NCBI GenBank assembly: GCA_030550335.1
Contig: JAUQPO010000004.1
Span: 1-34,922 of the forward strand
DNA length: 34,922 bases
Source: Acidobacteriota bacterium
GTDB lineage: Bacteria > Acidobacteriota > Terriglobia > Bryobacterales > Bryobacteraceae
Reading direction: 5' to 3'
Part shown: positions 15,273-24,178 of the stretch, in pieces
Layout of the letters: each line of letters begins with the position of its first letter
Position numbering within the stretch: position 1 is the first letter of the stretch
Translations under genes and position numbers: made by a program
The notes under the pieces: generated by a model
The model's input: only the letters and a program-made list of their open reading frames with translations
What the model was told of the DNA's origin: nothing
Databases searched by the model: none

Positions 15273-15611
15273 TCAGGCCTCGGTCGCCTGGTCGCTGGGC
15301 TGAGCTTCGCCAGCCTCTTGGGCTTCGGCTTGAGCAGCCTGAGCCATGCGCCTGTGGTACTCTGCCCACCGCCGGCGCTGAGCTTCGGCAATCCTCCTAC
15401 GGGCTTCTGGGCTCAGCACTTTCTTCTTTCTGGCCGTGCGGGTAACCCTCGTCCGTCGCACCCCTGCGGACGGGGCAGCAGTCAGAGCCGCGAGACGCGC
15501 GCGCAGTTCGGCGATTTGTTCATCCAGCTGCTGTCGTTGTACCTCCAAACCAGCAATAGCAGCTTGGAGGATCTTGGCGTCATCCAAGGTGTTCAGCCTC
15601 TTTTTCGGCAT
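15273..15611 (-). CDS. Basic coiled-coil protein with C-terminal Arg/Trp motif
   Basis: A 112-residue protein without an assigned family. Residues about 8-46 form a heptad-rich coiled coil (LQAAIAGLEVQRQQLDEQI and onward). A basic linker with several Arg, Thr and Lys residues (about 50-65) follows. Then comes a helix built on SPEARRRIAEAQRRRW (about 67-82), and an Ala/Glu/Gln-rich tail. I recall this SPEARxxIAxAQxxRW element from many short acidobacterial and proteobacterial proteins; it may be a nucleic-acid-binding helix, but that is inference. It lies between nikO (convergent, four-base gap) and dtd (same strand, 84 bases upstream), and may share the dtd transcript. Confidence 0.7.
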   Translation of the reverse strand: MPKKRLNTLDDAKILQAAIAGLEVQRQQLDEQIAELRARLAALTAAPSAGVRRTRVTRTARKKKVLSPEARRRIAEAQRRRWAEYHRRMAQAAQAEAQEAGEAQPSDQATEA

Positions 15612-15695
15612 TGCAGATACCCCGTAAGCAGCTTAACACATACTAACTCTGCCGTCCAAGCATAAATTTAGCGGCAGTCCACAGCATCCGGCAAG

Positions 15696-16145
15696 TCAAA
15701 ACGTCTTGGCGGAGTCGAGCAAGATGGTCACCGGTCCATCATTTACCAATTCGACCTCCATGTGCGCCTGAAACACCCCCGTCTCCACTTGCAAACCTTT
15801 CTCCCTCAGCCGGGCGACGAAATACTCGTAGAGCCGCTCTGCCTCTGCAGGTGGAGCAGCTTGATCAAAGCTGGGGCGCTTACCGCGTCGGCAGTCGCCA
15901 TAGAGCGTAAACTGTGAAATTACCAGGAGCGCTCCTCTGGCTTGGACCACGTCTCGGTTCATCTTTTCTTCTTCATCGGGAAATATCCGCAGGCCGGCGA
16001 CTTTGTCCGCTAGATAGTCAGCGTCCTTCTCAGTATCACCTTTCCCCACGGCCAGGAAGACCACCAGACCACACCCGATCGCGCCCACGACCCGGCCGTC
16101 CACCCGGACGCAGGCCCGGCTGGCGCGTTGGACTACAGCTCTCAT
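15696..16145 (-). CDS. dtd: D-aminoacyl-tRNA deacylase
   Basis: A 149-residue cytoplasmic homodimeric enzyme that removes D-amino acids wrongly attached to tRNA. Family motifs are intact: N-terminal [17 protein letters not shown], the SQFTLYGD motif (about residues 76-83), which contributes the catalytic Thr, and the C-terminal cross-subunit motif containing NDGPVT (about 134-139), with the Gly-Pro pair that gives chiral selectivity. Length is normal. The start codon at 16145 has AGGAGG on the minus strand 11 bases upstream, part of a palindrome shared with the divergent kinase gene. Confidence 0.95.
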   Translation of the reverse strand: MRAVVQRASRACVRVDGRVVGAIGCGLVVFLAVGKGDTEKDADYLADKVAGLRIFPDEEEKMNRDVVQARGALLVISQFTLYGDCRRGKRPSFDQAAPPAEAERLYEYFVARLREKGLQVETGVFQAHMEVELVNDGPVTILLDSAKTF

Positions 16146-16156
16146 GTGCTAACCTA

Positions 16157-16171
16157 CCTCCTAACAGGAGG
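16157..16171. promoter_or_regulatory. Palindrome carrying ribosome binding sites for both divergent genes
   Basis: CCTCCT-AAC-AGGAGG is a 6-bp inverted repeat with a 3-base spacer, inside a divergent gap of only 30 bases. Its right arm is a perfect Shine-Dalgarno four bases before the GHMP kinase ATG (16176). Its left arm, read on the minus strand, is a Shine-Dalgarno 11 bases before dtd. Folded in RNA, each site would pair with its complement and could hide itself. Confidence 0.7.
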
Positions 16172-16175
16172 GTTC

Positions 16176-17219
16176 ATGATCGAGACCTACGCGTACGCCC
16201 GCGCCGGACTATTGGGGAACCCAAGTGACGGTTACTACGGCAAGACCATCGCCCTGATTGTACGCAACTTCCGGGCAAGAGTCCTACTGTACCCAAGCGC
16301 TCGGCTGGAAATCAAGTTCTCGAAAGCCGACATGCCCGTCTTCGAAAGCCTGGACGACCTGTATGAAACTACCCGGTGGCGGGGTTACTACGGGGGCATC
16401 CGCATTCTACAGGCACTCATCGTGCGCTTTATCGATTATTGCCGCGAGCATCGGATCCAGCTCGAAAATCGGAATTTCACACTAGAGTACGAGAGCACGA
16501 TCCCCTTACGCCTGGGCTTGGGCGGCTCGAGCGCGATTATTACCGCGGGGCTGCGAGCTCTCTGCGAGTACTTCCAGATCGACATCCCCAAGCCTATTCA
16601 AGCTAAGCTGGTTTGGGAGACCGAAACCAAGGAACTGGGCGTGCCGGCTGGCCCACAGGATCGAGTGATCCAGGTGTACGAGGGCGTCATGTACATGGAC
16701 TTCAGGCGTGACCTGATGGAGACTCGCGGGTATGGTCACTACGAACCCATCGACCCAAACCTGCTCCCCCCTCTGTACGTTGCTTACCGGACAACGTTGA
16801 GCGAGGGTACCGAGGTCTTTCATAACGACTTGCGGCAACGGTGGTTGCAAAAGGACCCCGAAGTGCTCCGGGCCATCGACACCTGGGCACGCTATGCCGA
16901 AGAAGGGCGGCAAGCCATCCTGGAGAAGGACTGGAAGACTCTGGACAAGCTCATTAATGCCAACTTCGATCTGCGCGCAAAGTTGTACCGGATAAGCAAA
17001 GGCAACCTCGATATGATCGAGGCCGCGCGCCGTGCTGGAGCGTCAGCCAATTTTGCGGGTTCTGGTGGGGCTATCGTCGGCCGGTACGAGGACGAGGACA
17101 TGTTCCAGCGCCTGCAGCAGGAGCTGGCGAAGGTCGGAGCAGCAGTGATCCGGCCGCAGATCGTACCGATACCACCACCGGGCCGGCGGCAAGTTGGGTA
17201 CTGCGAAGGGGAAGGTTAG
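16176..17219 (+). CDS. GHMP-family sugar kinase resembling plant glucuronokinase
   Basis: A 347-residue cytoplasmic kinase. Sequence recall gives a close, nearly full-length match to Arabidopsis glucuronokinase, the GHMP enzyme that makes glucuronic acid 1-phosphate. Shared blocks include ARAGLLGNPSDGYYGKTI at the N-terminus, YYGGIRILQA, NRNFTLEYESTIP, the phosphate loop GLGGSSAI, KELGVPAGPQDRVIQVYEG, MDF, RQRWL, AEEGRQAIL and ANFAGSGGAIVG (motif 3). The start at 16176 has AGGAGG four bases upstream; an extension to 16128 would run into dtd. Family membership is firm; the sugar substrate is inferred and could be another uronic or neutral sugar. No pyrophosphorylase neighbour is visible to settle it. 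Confidence 0.82.
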   Translation: MIETYAYARAGLLGNPSDGYYGKTIALIVRNFRARVLLYPSARLEIKFSKADMPVFESLDDLYETTRWRGYYGGIRILQALIVRFIDYCREHRIQLENRNFTLEYESTIPLRLGLGGSSAIITAGLRALCEYFQIDIPKPIQAKLVWETETKELGVPAGPQDRVIQVYEGVMYMDFRRDLMETRGYGHYEPIDPNLLPPLYVAYRTTLSEGTEVFHNDLRQRWLQKDPEVLRAIDTWARYAEEGRQAILEKDWKTLDKLINANFDLRAKLYRISKGNLDMIEAARRAGASANFAGSGGAIVGRYEDEDMFQRLQQELAKVGAAVIRPQIVPIPPPGRRQVGYCEGEG

Positions 17220-17282
17220 GGTAACCACCCGAGATGGGCTAGGCGTGCCAGCGCCGATTCTACTGCGGAGGGAGGCGGCACC

Positions 17283-17567
17283 GTGATTTACAAGCGCCAG
17301 CGAGGTTCCCGGCGCTGGAAGACCGGCCAGTACCGCTTGATCAACGAAGCTCACCAACAACTGGCGGGATACGGGGAAGGGGATTGGGTCAGGCTGCGTG
17401 ACGAGCGCGGCAGGATATGGTGGGGCCGCGTGCAGATGGCTGCCGATGAGACTATGAGGTTCATCTTTTGGGACAACGATGGCCACCTGGCTACCGGCCT
17501 GGCCGACGAGCACGGCATCGTGCTACGTGACAGCCAGGGACGCACTTGGCGCGGCACCATCGAGTGA
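17283..17567 (+). CDS. Small beta-rich hypothetical protein
   Basis: A 94-residue protein of unknown function. The GTG start at 17283 has GGAGGGAGG seven bases upstream, which strongly supports translation. The sequence is strand-rich, with repeated short hairpins: GDWVRLRDERGRIWWGRV, then FIFWDNDGHLATGLADEHGI, then VLRDSQGRTWRGTIE. The two RD-x-(R/Q)GR-x-WxG pieces (about residues 38-50 and 81-92) suggest an internal repeat of an SH3-like beta unit. It contains no cysteine and no signal peptide, so it is probably cytoplasmic. It follows the kinase by 63 bases on the same strand. I do not recognise a family. Confidence 0.7.
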   Translation: MIYKRQRGSRRWKTGQYRLINEAHQQLAGYGEGDWVRLRDERGRIWWGRVQMAADETMRFIFWDNDGHLATGLADEHGIVLRDSQGRTWRGTIE

Positions 17568-17659
17568 TCTGCAGCAACTGACGGATCGAAGGGTCCTCTT
17601 GGTCTGGATACTGGCAACTGCACTCGCCTGAACCTCACCCTCATCCTCCAACGGCTATC

Positions 17660-18721
17660 ATGAACTTCAGCATGACCCAGGCAAGAGCAATCCGTTACCG
17701 CGACGCAGGCGTGGACATCGACGCCGCCGCCGAGGTCGTACGCTACGTCAAACGGCTGGCGCCGCGTACGTTCACGCCCAACGTACTGACGGCGATCGGA
17801 GCATTTGGGGCTGGGTTCCGACTGCGCGGTTGGAAAAACCCTGTGCTGGTGAGTTCCACAGACGGTGTGGGGACCAAGCTGAAGGTCGCCGTCATGGCTG
17901 GGCGCCACGATACCGTGGGTGAAGATCTTGTCAACCACTGTGTCAATGACATAGCGGTCCACGGCGCCCAGCCGTTGTTCTTCATGGATTACTTCGCTAC
18001 CGGCAAGCTACAGGTGGACGTAGCCCAGCAAGTTTTGTCCGGTGTCGTTCGGGGATGTAAGGCCAACGGCTGTGCTCTGATTGGCGGCGAGCTTGCCGAA
18101 ATGCCCGGCTTGTACCCGCCGGGCGAGTACGATTTGGCGGGATTCATTGTCGGTGCGGTTGAACGTCACCGGTTGATCACGGGCGAGCAGGTGCGCGCGG
18201 GCGACCTGTTGATTGGGTTACCTTCGAGCGGTTTGCACACCAATGGCTACTCCCTCGCCCGTCATTTAATTTTCGAAGTGGCTGGCTACAAGATCGACAG
18301 CTACGTTCCTGAACTGGGATGCACCGTCGCCGAAGAGTTACTCCGGGTGCACCGCAGTTACTTACGTCCTCTCGTCGCCTTGAGCAAGCAGCGCCTTTTG
18401 AAGGCGGCTGCCCATATCACGGGCGGAGGCATCACCGATAACCTGCCCCGTGTCTTGCCAGCCGGTCTGGCTGCCAGAATCAATACCCGCAGTTGGAGCC
18501 CCCCTGCCGTGTTTGCTTTCCTCAAACAGCTGGGCAACATCCCAGACGAAGACTACCGCCGCACCTTCAACCTGGGCATTGGAATGATCCTCGTCTTTGA
18601 CCCCAAGCAGTGGTCCCGTGCGCGCAAGCTCCTGGATAAAATGCGAGAATCGTATTCTGAAATCGGCGAGGTAGTGCGCCAGCCTCGGCGCACCAAACAG
18701 CGGGTGATCTACGAAGAATGA
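17660..18721 (+). CDS. purM: Phosphoribosylformylglycinamidine cyclo-ligase (AIR synthetase)
   Basis: Fifth step of purine synthesis: ATP-dependent closure of FGAM to aminoimidazole ribotide. The protein has 353 residues. Motifs: YRDAGVDIDAA at the N-terminus, the ATP/metal region LVSSTDGVGTKLKVA, GEDLVNHCVNDIAVHGAQPLFFMDYFATG, GGELAEMPG, GLPSSGLHTNGYSLAR, ITGGGITDNLPRVLP and FNLGIGMI. Length and order are normal. A second in-frame ATG at 17672 could also serve; neither has a strong Shine-Dalgarno. The stop overlaps the purN start in an ATGA, so both are co-translated. Confidence 0.96.
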   Translation: MNFSMTQARAIRYRDAGVDIDAAAEVVRYVKRLAPRTFTPNVLTAIGAFGAGFRLRGWKNPVLVSSTDGVGTKLKVAVMAGRHDTVGEDLVNHCVNDIAVHGAQPLFFMDYFATGKLQVDVAQQVLSGVVRGCKANGCALIGGELAEMPGLYPPGEYDLAGFIVGAVERHRLITGEQVRAGDLLIGLPSSGLHTNGYSLARHLIFEVAGYKIDSYVPELGCTVAEELLRVHRSYLRPLVALSKQRLLKAAAHITGGGITDNLPRVLPAGLAARINTRSWSPPAVFAFLKQLGNIPDEDYRRTFNLGIGMILVFDPKQWSRARKLLDKMRESYSEIGEVVRQPRRTKQRVIYEE

Positions 18722-19326
18722 AGAAAAAGCTGGGCATCCTTCTGTCTGGACGCGGCTCTAACTTCGAGGCTATCGCCGATAACGTGGCCGCAGGCAAAAT
18801 CCCCGCCGAGATCGCCATTGTGATCTCCAACCGGCCGGAAGCACGGGGACTTGAGGTCGCCCGCCAGCGAGGCATTCCCGCTATCTGCATTCCGTCCAAG
18901 GGCCTCGACCGGGAGACTTACGACCGGCTCGTGGTAGCCGAGCTTAAAAAGCGCGAAGTGGACTTGGTCTGTCTGGCGGGGTTCATGCGCATCTTGAGCC
19001 CCTATTTCATCCGCGAGTTCCCTTACCGAATTTTGAACATCCACCCGTCGCTGCTGCCCGCCTTTCCCGGCCTGGAAGCCCAGCGGCAAGCCCTCGAATA
19101 TGGCGTCAAAATCACTGGATGCACGGTGCACTTCGTGGATGAAGGAGTCGACTCGGGGCCTATTATCCTACAAGCCGCGGTGCCGGTCTTGAACAACGAT
19201 ACGGTGGAAACACTGTCTGAGCGAATTCTCCGCGAAGAGCACCGAATCTACAGCGAGGCGATCAACATCGTCCTATCCGGTAAGTACCGAATTGAGGGGC
19301 GCAGGGTGATCCTGCTTGAAGATTGA
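18718..19326 (+). CDS. purN: Phosphoribosylglycinamide formyltransferase
   Basis: Transfers the formyl group from 10-formyltetrahydrofolate to GAR, third step of purine synthesis; 202 residues. Motifs: LLSGRGSNFEAI (phosphate binding), CLAGFMRILSPYF, NIHPSLLPAFPG with the catalytic Asn-His pair, and TVHFVDEGVDSGPII with the catalytic Asp. It depends on folate one-carbon units that the nearby glyA supplies. It overlaps purM by four bases (ATGA). The gap downstream to the next gene is 67 bases. Confidence 0.96.
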   Translation: MKKKLGILLSGRGSNFEAIADNVAAGKIPAEIAIVISNRPEARGLEVARQRGIPAICIPSKGLDRETYDRLVVAELKKREVDLVCLAGFMRILSPYFIREFPYRILNIHPSLLPAFPGLEAQRQALEYGVKITGCTVHFVDEGVDSGPIILQAAVPVLNNDTVETLSERILREEHRIYSEAINIVLSGKYRIEGRRVILLED

Positions 19327-19393
19327 AGCCACCCGCTTGCATTGGCGCCACCCGGCGTGATAGGACCACACTGCAGACAGCAGAGGAGGAAGC

Positions 19394-20563
19394 ATGCGGC
19401 GCCGCGATTTTCTCGCTACTGCCCTGGCTGCCCGTAGCGTCTGGGGAGCCAACGAGCGACTGAGAGTGGGAGTGATCGGGACGGGGGGCCGCGGTCAGTT
19501 GCTTGCCAGCGAGTTTAAAGAGTTGGGGGCTGAGGTGGTAGCGGTCTGTGATGTGTACGAGCCCCATCTAGAAGCTGGGCTCAAGGCCGCATCCACAGGT
19601 GCCCGAGCCTTCAAGGACTACCGCAAGCTGCTCGAGCTCAAGGACCTTGATGCGGTAGTGATCGCTACGCCCGACCACTGGCACGCACGAATGGCCATCG
19701 ATGCGGTCGAGGCCGGTAAGGACGTTTACCTGGAAAAACCCATGGCCCACACCATCGAGGAGGCCTTCGCCATCGTGGAGGCCACCAGGCGCACACGGCG
19801 CATCGTCCAGATTGGCACGCAACGCCGTAGCTACGAGTTGTTTTTACGAGCACGCGAGTGCATGCAACAGGTCGGTGAAGTGCGCCTGGTGACGTCTTGG
19901 TGGATGAACTACCAGCGCGGGCTGACCGAACGGCCGTTCCGGGGAGCTATCGACTGGCGATCTTGGCTGGGTCCGGCACCTGAGTGCCCGCCTGACCCGA
20001 AGCGATTCTTCAACTGGTATTACTTTTGGGATTACTCCGGCGGAATGATGGTCGGCCAGGGCGCGCACGTCATCGACGCCATTAACTGGTTCATGAACTC
20101 CACCTTCCCCTCTGCCGCCACTTGCGCCGCTACTCAGCCTAACCTCCCAGGGGCCGAAGTCCCTGAGACCACTTCTTTGACGCTCCTCTACCCCGAAAAC
20201 TTCCTCGTGGTTTTCAGCGTGGGCTATCGCGCCATGCGCTACAACCGCTTCAATGACCAGATCAAACAGTTCCACGGCGATCGCGCTCGTCTGGACGTCG
20301 GGCGTGAGTGGTTTTCGCTCTACCCGCAGAGCCTAGACGTCGACATGAAGCCCTCCATCAGCGAGCGCCAGCCCGGTAGCTTCGACAGTGCCACCCGCGC
20401 CCATATCCGGAATTTCATCGACTGCGTGCGCTCTCGCAAGGAGCCGAATGCTCCGGTGGAAGCTGGGCTGTGGACCACCGTCGCGCTGGTTATGGCTGTG
20501 GAGTCGCTGCGGCGGGGCTGCCAGGTACGTTTTAATCCCTCGAAACGGGCGTTGGAAACCTAG
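19394..20563 (+). CDS. Tat-exported Gfo/Idh/MocA-family oxidoreductase
   Basis: NAD(P)-dependent sugar or polyol oxidoreductase family, 389 residues. The N-terminus MRRRDFLATALAA has the twin-arginine plus FL pattern, but the hydrophobic stretch is short. The Rossmann fold begins at VGVIGTGGRGQ (about 25-35), with the family EKP motif in DVYLEKPMAHT (about 112-122). The C-terminal half contains the alpha/beta substrate domain, with several Trp/Tyr-rich segments (WWMNY, FFNWYYFWDYSGG, GAHVIDAINW). Secreted members of this type are abundant in Acidobacteria and Planctomycetes; some act on glycosidic or amino sugars. The substrate here is unknown. GAGGAGG just before the ATG fixes the start. Confidence 0.9.
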   Translation: MRRRDFLATALAARSVWGANERLRVGVIGTGGRGQLLASEFKELGAEVVAVCDVYEPHLEAGLKAASTGARAFKDYRKLLELKDLDAVVIATPDHWHARMAIDAVEAGKDVYLEKPMAHTIEEAFAIVEATRRTRRIVQIGTQRRSYELFLRARECMQQVGEVRLVTSWWMNYQRGLTERPFRGAIDWRSWLGPAPECPPDPKRFFNWYYFWDYSGGMMVGQGAHVIDAINWFMNSTFPSAATCAATQPNLPGAEVPETTSLTLLYPENFLVVFSVGYRAMRYNRFNDQIKQFHGDRARLDVGREWFSLYPQSLDVDMKPSISERQPGSFDSATRAHIRNFIDCVRSRKEPNAPVEAGLWTTVALVMAVESLRRGCQVRFNPSKRALET

Positions 20564-20567
20564 GGTC

Positions 20568-22334
20568 TTAGCCGACCGTAGCGGCAGGCTGGCTTACAGC
20601 CGCCTCAGCCTGCTGCTCTAACCACTCGCGCTGCTGCCGCACCTTTTCCTGTAGGCGACCGGCGGCCTGCTCCAGCGCCACTTCTTCAGTGGCCCGCGTC
20701 CGGCGCTCTACGATCTCGACTTTTCCTTCCGCAAGCTTCCTGCCAATCGTCACCCGGTAGGGAATCCCGATCAGGTCTGCGTCCTTGAACTTGACGCCGG
20801 CGCGCTCGTCGCGATCGTCGAGCAATACGTCCAAACCCAGCTGCCGGCATTCGTTATAGAGCTGCTCGGCCGCAGCCCACTGGCTTTCGTCAGCGCGGTT
20901 GACGGGTGTGATGACCGCTTCGAATGGGGCGATGGATACCGGTAAGGCCATGCCGTCTTCGTCGTGATAAAGCTCTACAGCGGCCGTTAGAATGCGCTCG
21001 AGGCCGATACCATACGAGCCCATGATGACGGGCACTTCGCGCCCGTGCTCGTTGAGCACCCGTAGCCCCATCGATTCCGAGTACTTATAGCCGAGCTTAA
21101 AGATGTGGCCGACCTCGATGGCCCTCTTGACTTCCAAGCGGCTACCGCAACGTAAGCACGTGTCTCCGTCGACGACCTCACGCAAGTCTCGGTACTCAGC
21201 CTGAAAATCGCGCCCTGGGGTGACGTGGCGCAAATGGTAATCGTTCCGGTTGGCCCCGCAAACCATGTTCTTACGCCCGCGCAAGGCCTCGTCCGCTAGC
21301 ACGGGGATGCCACGCACACCTACGGGGCCGACGAAGCCTACGTCCGCACCCAACCACTGGCGCACTTCATCCGGGTGCGCAGGCCGGAACTCGCTCGTGC
21401 CGACCGCGGCTTCGAACTTCGTCTGGGAAAGCGCATGATCGCCCCGCAAGAGCACCAGTACCGGTTCACCTCGGACGACCATGACCAACGTCTTGATCAG
21501 TGACGATTCCGGCAAGCCGGTGAACTCGGCTACCTCTGCAATGGTCTTCCGGCCAGGTGTTGGGAACTCTTCGGGAGCTGCCTCGACGTCGGGATCCGCC
21601 ACAGCTGGGGGAACTGGCCTCGAACTAGCTTTTTCTAAATTGGCCGCATAGCCACACTGAGTGCAAAGTGCGATGGAGTCCTCGCCCGCATCCGCCGGCA
21701 CCATGAATTCGTGCGACTCAGTCCCACCCATGGCCCCGGAATGGGCCTCAACGGCCACGAACTTTAACCCGCATCGATGGAAGATGCGGCAATAAGCACG
21801 ATAGTGCTTCTGATAGGAGATCTCTAACCCCTCTGGACCAAGATCGAACGAGTAGGAGTCTTTCATCAAAAACTGGCGCACGCGCAACAGACCGGAACGC
21901 GGGCGCGGTTCGTCGCGAAACTTGGTCTGAATCTGATACCAAATCTGAGGCAGTTGCCGGTAACTGCGCAGCTCCCCGCGAGCCAGCGCCGTCATCACTT
22001 CCTCATGGGTCATCCCCAGGCACAGGTCCCGGCCGAAACGATCTTTCAAGCGGAACATGTTGTCCCCCATCAGATCCCAGCGGCCGGATTCCTGCCACAA
22101 TTCCGCTGGATGCAAGGCGGGCAAGAGCATTTCCTGGGCGCCGATCGCGTCCATCTCCTGGCGAACGATCTCCATGATCTTTCGCAGAGAACGGTGAGCC
22201 AGGTACAGGTAGCTATACACGCCTGCGGCCAGCTGGCGGATATAGCCTGCGCGCAATAGCAAGCGATGGCTTGCGATCTCGGCCTCCGCAGGGTCTTCGC
22301 GAAGGGTTGGAATGAATAGACGGCTCCAGTACAT
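20568..22334 (-). CDS. proS: Prolyl-tRNA synthetase, bacterial type with editing domain
   Basis: Charges tRNA(Pro) with proline; 588 residues, the normal length for the bacterial form. The N-terminal class II core shows the family start [13 protein letters not shown], motif 1 region, [35 protein letters not shown] and the Ser/Pro-site block around [17 protein letters not shown] YbaK-like editing insertion follows (about 235-380: [26 protein letters not shown] and others), which removes misacylated alanine. Motif 3 lies in [10 protein letters not shown], followed by the anticodon-binding domain. A CxxC pair (CLRCG and an earlier CTQCG) suggests a zinc site. It ends five bases from the oxidoreductase stop (convergent). 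Confidence 0.97.
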   Translation of the reverse strand: MYWSRLFIPTLREDPAEAEIASHRLLLRAGYIRQLAAGVYSYLYLAHRSLRKIMEIVRQEMDAIGAQEMLLPALHPAELWQESGRWDLMGDNMFRLKDRFGRDLCLGMTHEEVMTALARGELRSYRQLPQIWYQIQTKFRDEPRPRSGLLRVRQFLMKDSYSFDLGPEGLEISYQKHYRAYCRIFHRCGLKFVAVEAHSGAMGGTESHEFMVPADAGEDSIALCTQCGYAANLEKASSRPVPPAVADPDVEAAPEEFPTPGRKTIAEVAEFTGLPESSLIKTLVMVVRGEPVLVLLRGDHALSQTKFEAAVGTSEFRPAHPDEVRQWLGADVGFVGPVGVRGIPVLADEALRGRKNMVCGANRNDYHLRHVTPGRDFQAEYRDLREVVDGDTCLRCGSRLEVKRAIEVGHIFKLGYKYSESMGLRVLNEHGREVPVIMGSYGIGLERILTAAVELYHDEDGMALPVSIAPFEAVITPVNRADESQWAAAEQLYNECRQLGLDVLLDDRDERAGVKFKDADLIGIPYRVTIGRKLAEGKVEIVERRTRATEEVALEQAAGRLQEKVRQQREWLEQQAEAAVSQPAATVG

Positions 22335-22367
22335 CGAAACTGCTCTCGACAGGCAGGTGGACGTCTC

Positions 22368-22376
22368 ATTGTAGCA
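22368..22376 (-). promoter_or_regulatory. Candidate extended -10 promoter for proS
   Basis: Read on the minus strand this is TGC-TACAAT, an extended -10 about 34 bases before the proS ATG, in the 68-base gap shared with the divergent rpiB. No good -35 is visible, as is common for extended -10 promoters. Confidence 0.4.
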
Positions 22377-22402
22377 TGATAGGGTTTAGTAGCCTCATCG
22401 CA

Positions 22403-22885
22403 ATGAAGATTGCCATCGGCGCCGATCATGCTGGCTATCAACTCAAAGAGCACTTGCGAAAGTGGCTCGCCGACGTAGGTCACGAGGTCCTCGATGTAGG
22501 AACGTTCGGAACAGAATCGACCGACTATCCTGACTATGCGGAGCGTGTCGCCGAAGCAGTGCGCCAAGGGCAAGCGGATCGCGGCATTCTGGTGTGCTCG
22601 ACAGGGGTGGGGATGTCCATCGCGGCCAACAAATTCCCTGGCATTCGGGCGGCGCTGGCAGTCAACCCAGACGAGGTCAGCCTGGTACGGCGCCACAACG
22701 ACGCGAACGTCCTGACGTTAGGCGCGAAATACACTGATCCAGAAGCCGCTGAGCAGCTGGTGGCAATCTTCCTGAGCACCGCCTTCGAAGGTGGGCGCCA
22801 CAGCCGCCGGTTGAACAAGATTGCGGAATTCGAGCAACGTTTCTGCACAAACCATAAATTGCGAGGTGCCAACGGGAATCCATGA
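22403..22885 (+). CDS. rpiB: Ribose 5-phosphate isomerase B
   Basis: Interconverts ribulose 5-phosphate and ribose 5-phosphate; 160 residues. Start at [15 protein letters not shown], the standard N-terminus; the open extension to 22376 lacks a binding site. Key features are the ADHAG motif, [16 protein letters not shown], the catalytic Cys in [17 protein letters not shown], and the AND-rich [10 protein letters not shown] block. The C-terminal extension is slightly long. The TGA overlaps the glyA ATG (ATGA). An rpiB-glyA pair is common in bacteria and links pentose phosphate and one-carbon supply to purine synthesis. Confidence 0.95.
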   Translation: MKIAIGADHAGYQLKEHLRKWLADVGHEVLDVGTFGTESTDYPDYAERVAEAVRQGQADRGILVCSTGVGMSIAANKFPGIRAALAVNPDEVSLVRRHNDANVLTLGAKYTDPEAAEQLVAIFLSTAFEGGRHSRRLNKIAEFEQRFCTNHKLRGANGNP

Positions 22886-24177
22886 GCGTACCCTGGGGTC
22901 TGGACCGGCCACTAGCCGAAGTCGATCCGGAAATCTACGAGGCCATCCGAAAAGAATTGGAGCGACAACACACCCGGATCGAGTTGATTGCCAGTGAGAA
23001 CTTTACCTCGGAAGCTGTGCTGGAAGCGACCGGCAGCGTCCTGACGAACAAGTACGCCGAAGGCTACCCCGGCCGCCGCTACTACGGTGGCTGCGAGCAT
23101 ATCGATGTAGTGGAAAATCTGGCACGGGAGCGCGCCTGCAAGCTTTTCGGCGCTGAGCACGCCAACGTCCAGCCCCACTCCGGCTCCCAAGCCAACCAGG
23201 CTGCCTACGCCGCCGTGTTGAATCCAGGAGACACCATTCTGGGCATGGACCTCTCGCACGGCGGTCACCTGACGCATGGTCACCATCTGAACTTCTCGGG
23301 CAAGACTTACCGCGTGGTCTCTTACGGTGTTCGGCGGGACGACGAGCAAATCGATTACGACCAGGTCGCACGTCTAGCCGAGCAGCATCGCCCAAAAATG
23401 ATCATCGCCGGAGGCAGCGCTTACCCAAGAATCATCGATTTTGCACGGTTTCGCGAGATCGCCGATTCGGTGGGAGCCATCTTGCTGGTCGACATGGCGC
23501 ACTTTGCCGGCCTGGTGGCTGCAGGCTTGCACCCGAACCCTTGCCAATGGGCTGACATCGTCACGTCCACTACCCATAAGACTCTTCGCGGCCCCCGCTC
23601 GGGATTGATCCTGTGCCGCGAAAAATACGCCCAAGCGATCGATCGCAGCGTCTTCCCTGGCATTCAAGGTGGGCCACTCTGTCATGTGATCGCCGCCAAG
23701 GCGGTTTGCTTCGCCCAGGCCATGAAACCTGAGTTCGTCGCGTATCAGAAGCAAGTCGTGGCCAACGCCCGAGCTCTCGCACAAGAGCTTCAGGAGGCTG
23801 GCTGGCGAGTGGTCTCCGGCGGCACGGACACGCACTTGTTGCTAGTGGACCTGTTCCGGCGAGGCGTGCGTGGCAAGGAGGCGGAGCAGGCCCTGGACCA
23901 AGCCTACATCACGGTGAACAAAAACACTATTCCTTTCGACCCTAATCCACCCCTAAACCCTAGCGGAATACGTTTGGGGTCGCCCGCAGTGACCACCCGC
24001 GGTTTTACAGAAGCCGAGATGCGCCAGGTGGCCCGCTGGATCGCCGAAATTCTCGATTGCCTAGCAGCGGGGGGGTATGGGCTCCAGCCTGCCATCGAAC
24101 GCGTGCGCCAGGCTGTAGTCGAGCTGACCGCTCGTTTCCCCCTATACGCTTGGAAGTGGGCCCCAGCCACTGCCTGA
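22882..24177 (+). CDS. glyA: Serine hydroxymethyltransferase
   Basis: PLP enzyme converting serine and tetrahydrofolate to glycine and 5,10-methylene-THF; 431 residues. Motifs: [50 protein letters not shown], the cofactor Asp/His region [13 protein letters not shown], and [13 protein letters not shown], whose Lys forms the Schiff base with PLP. The order and length are normal. It is translationally coupled to rpiB (ATGA) and followed after a single base by a glycosyltransferase, so the three genes are likely one operon. Confidence 0.97.
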   Translation: MSVPWGLDRPLAEVDPEIYEAIRKELERQHTRIELIASENFTSEAVLEATGSVLTNKYAEGYPGRRYYGGCEHIDVVENLARERACKLFGAEHANVQPHSGSQANQAAYAAVLNPGDTILGMDLSHGGHLTHGHHLNFSGKTYRVVSYGVRRDDEQIDYDQVARLAEQHRPKMIIAGGSAYPRIIDFARFREIADSVGAILLVDMAHFAGLVAAGLHPNPCQWADIVTSTTHKTLRGPRSGLILCREKYAQAIDRSVFPGIQGGPLCHVIAAKAVCFAQAMKPEFVAYQKQVVANARALAQELQEAGWRVVSGGTDTHLLLVDLFRRGVRGKEAEQALDQAYITVNKNTIPFDPNPPLNPSGIRLGSPAVTTRGFTEAEMRQVARWIAEILDCLAAGGYGLQPAIERVRQAVVELTARFPLYAWKWAPATA

Positions 24178-24178
24178 A

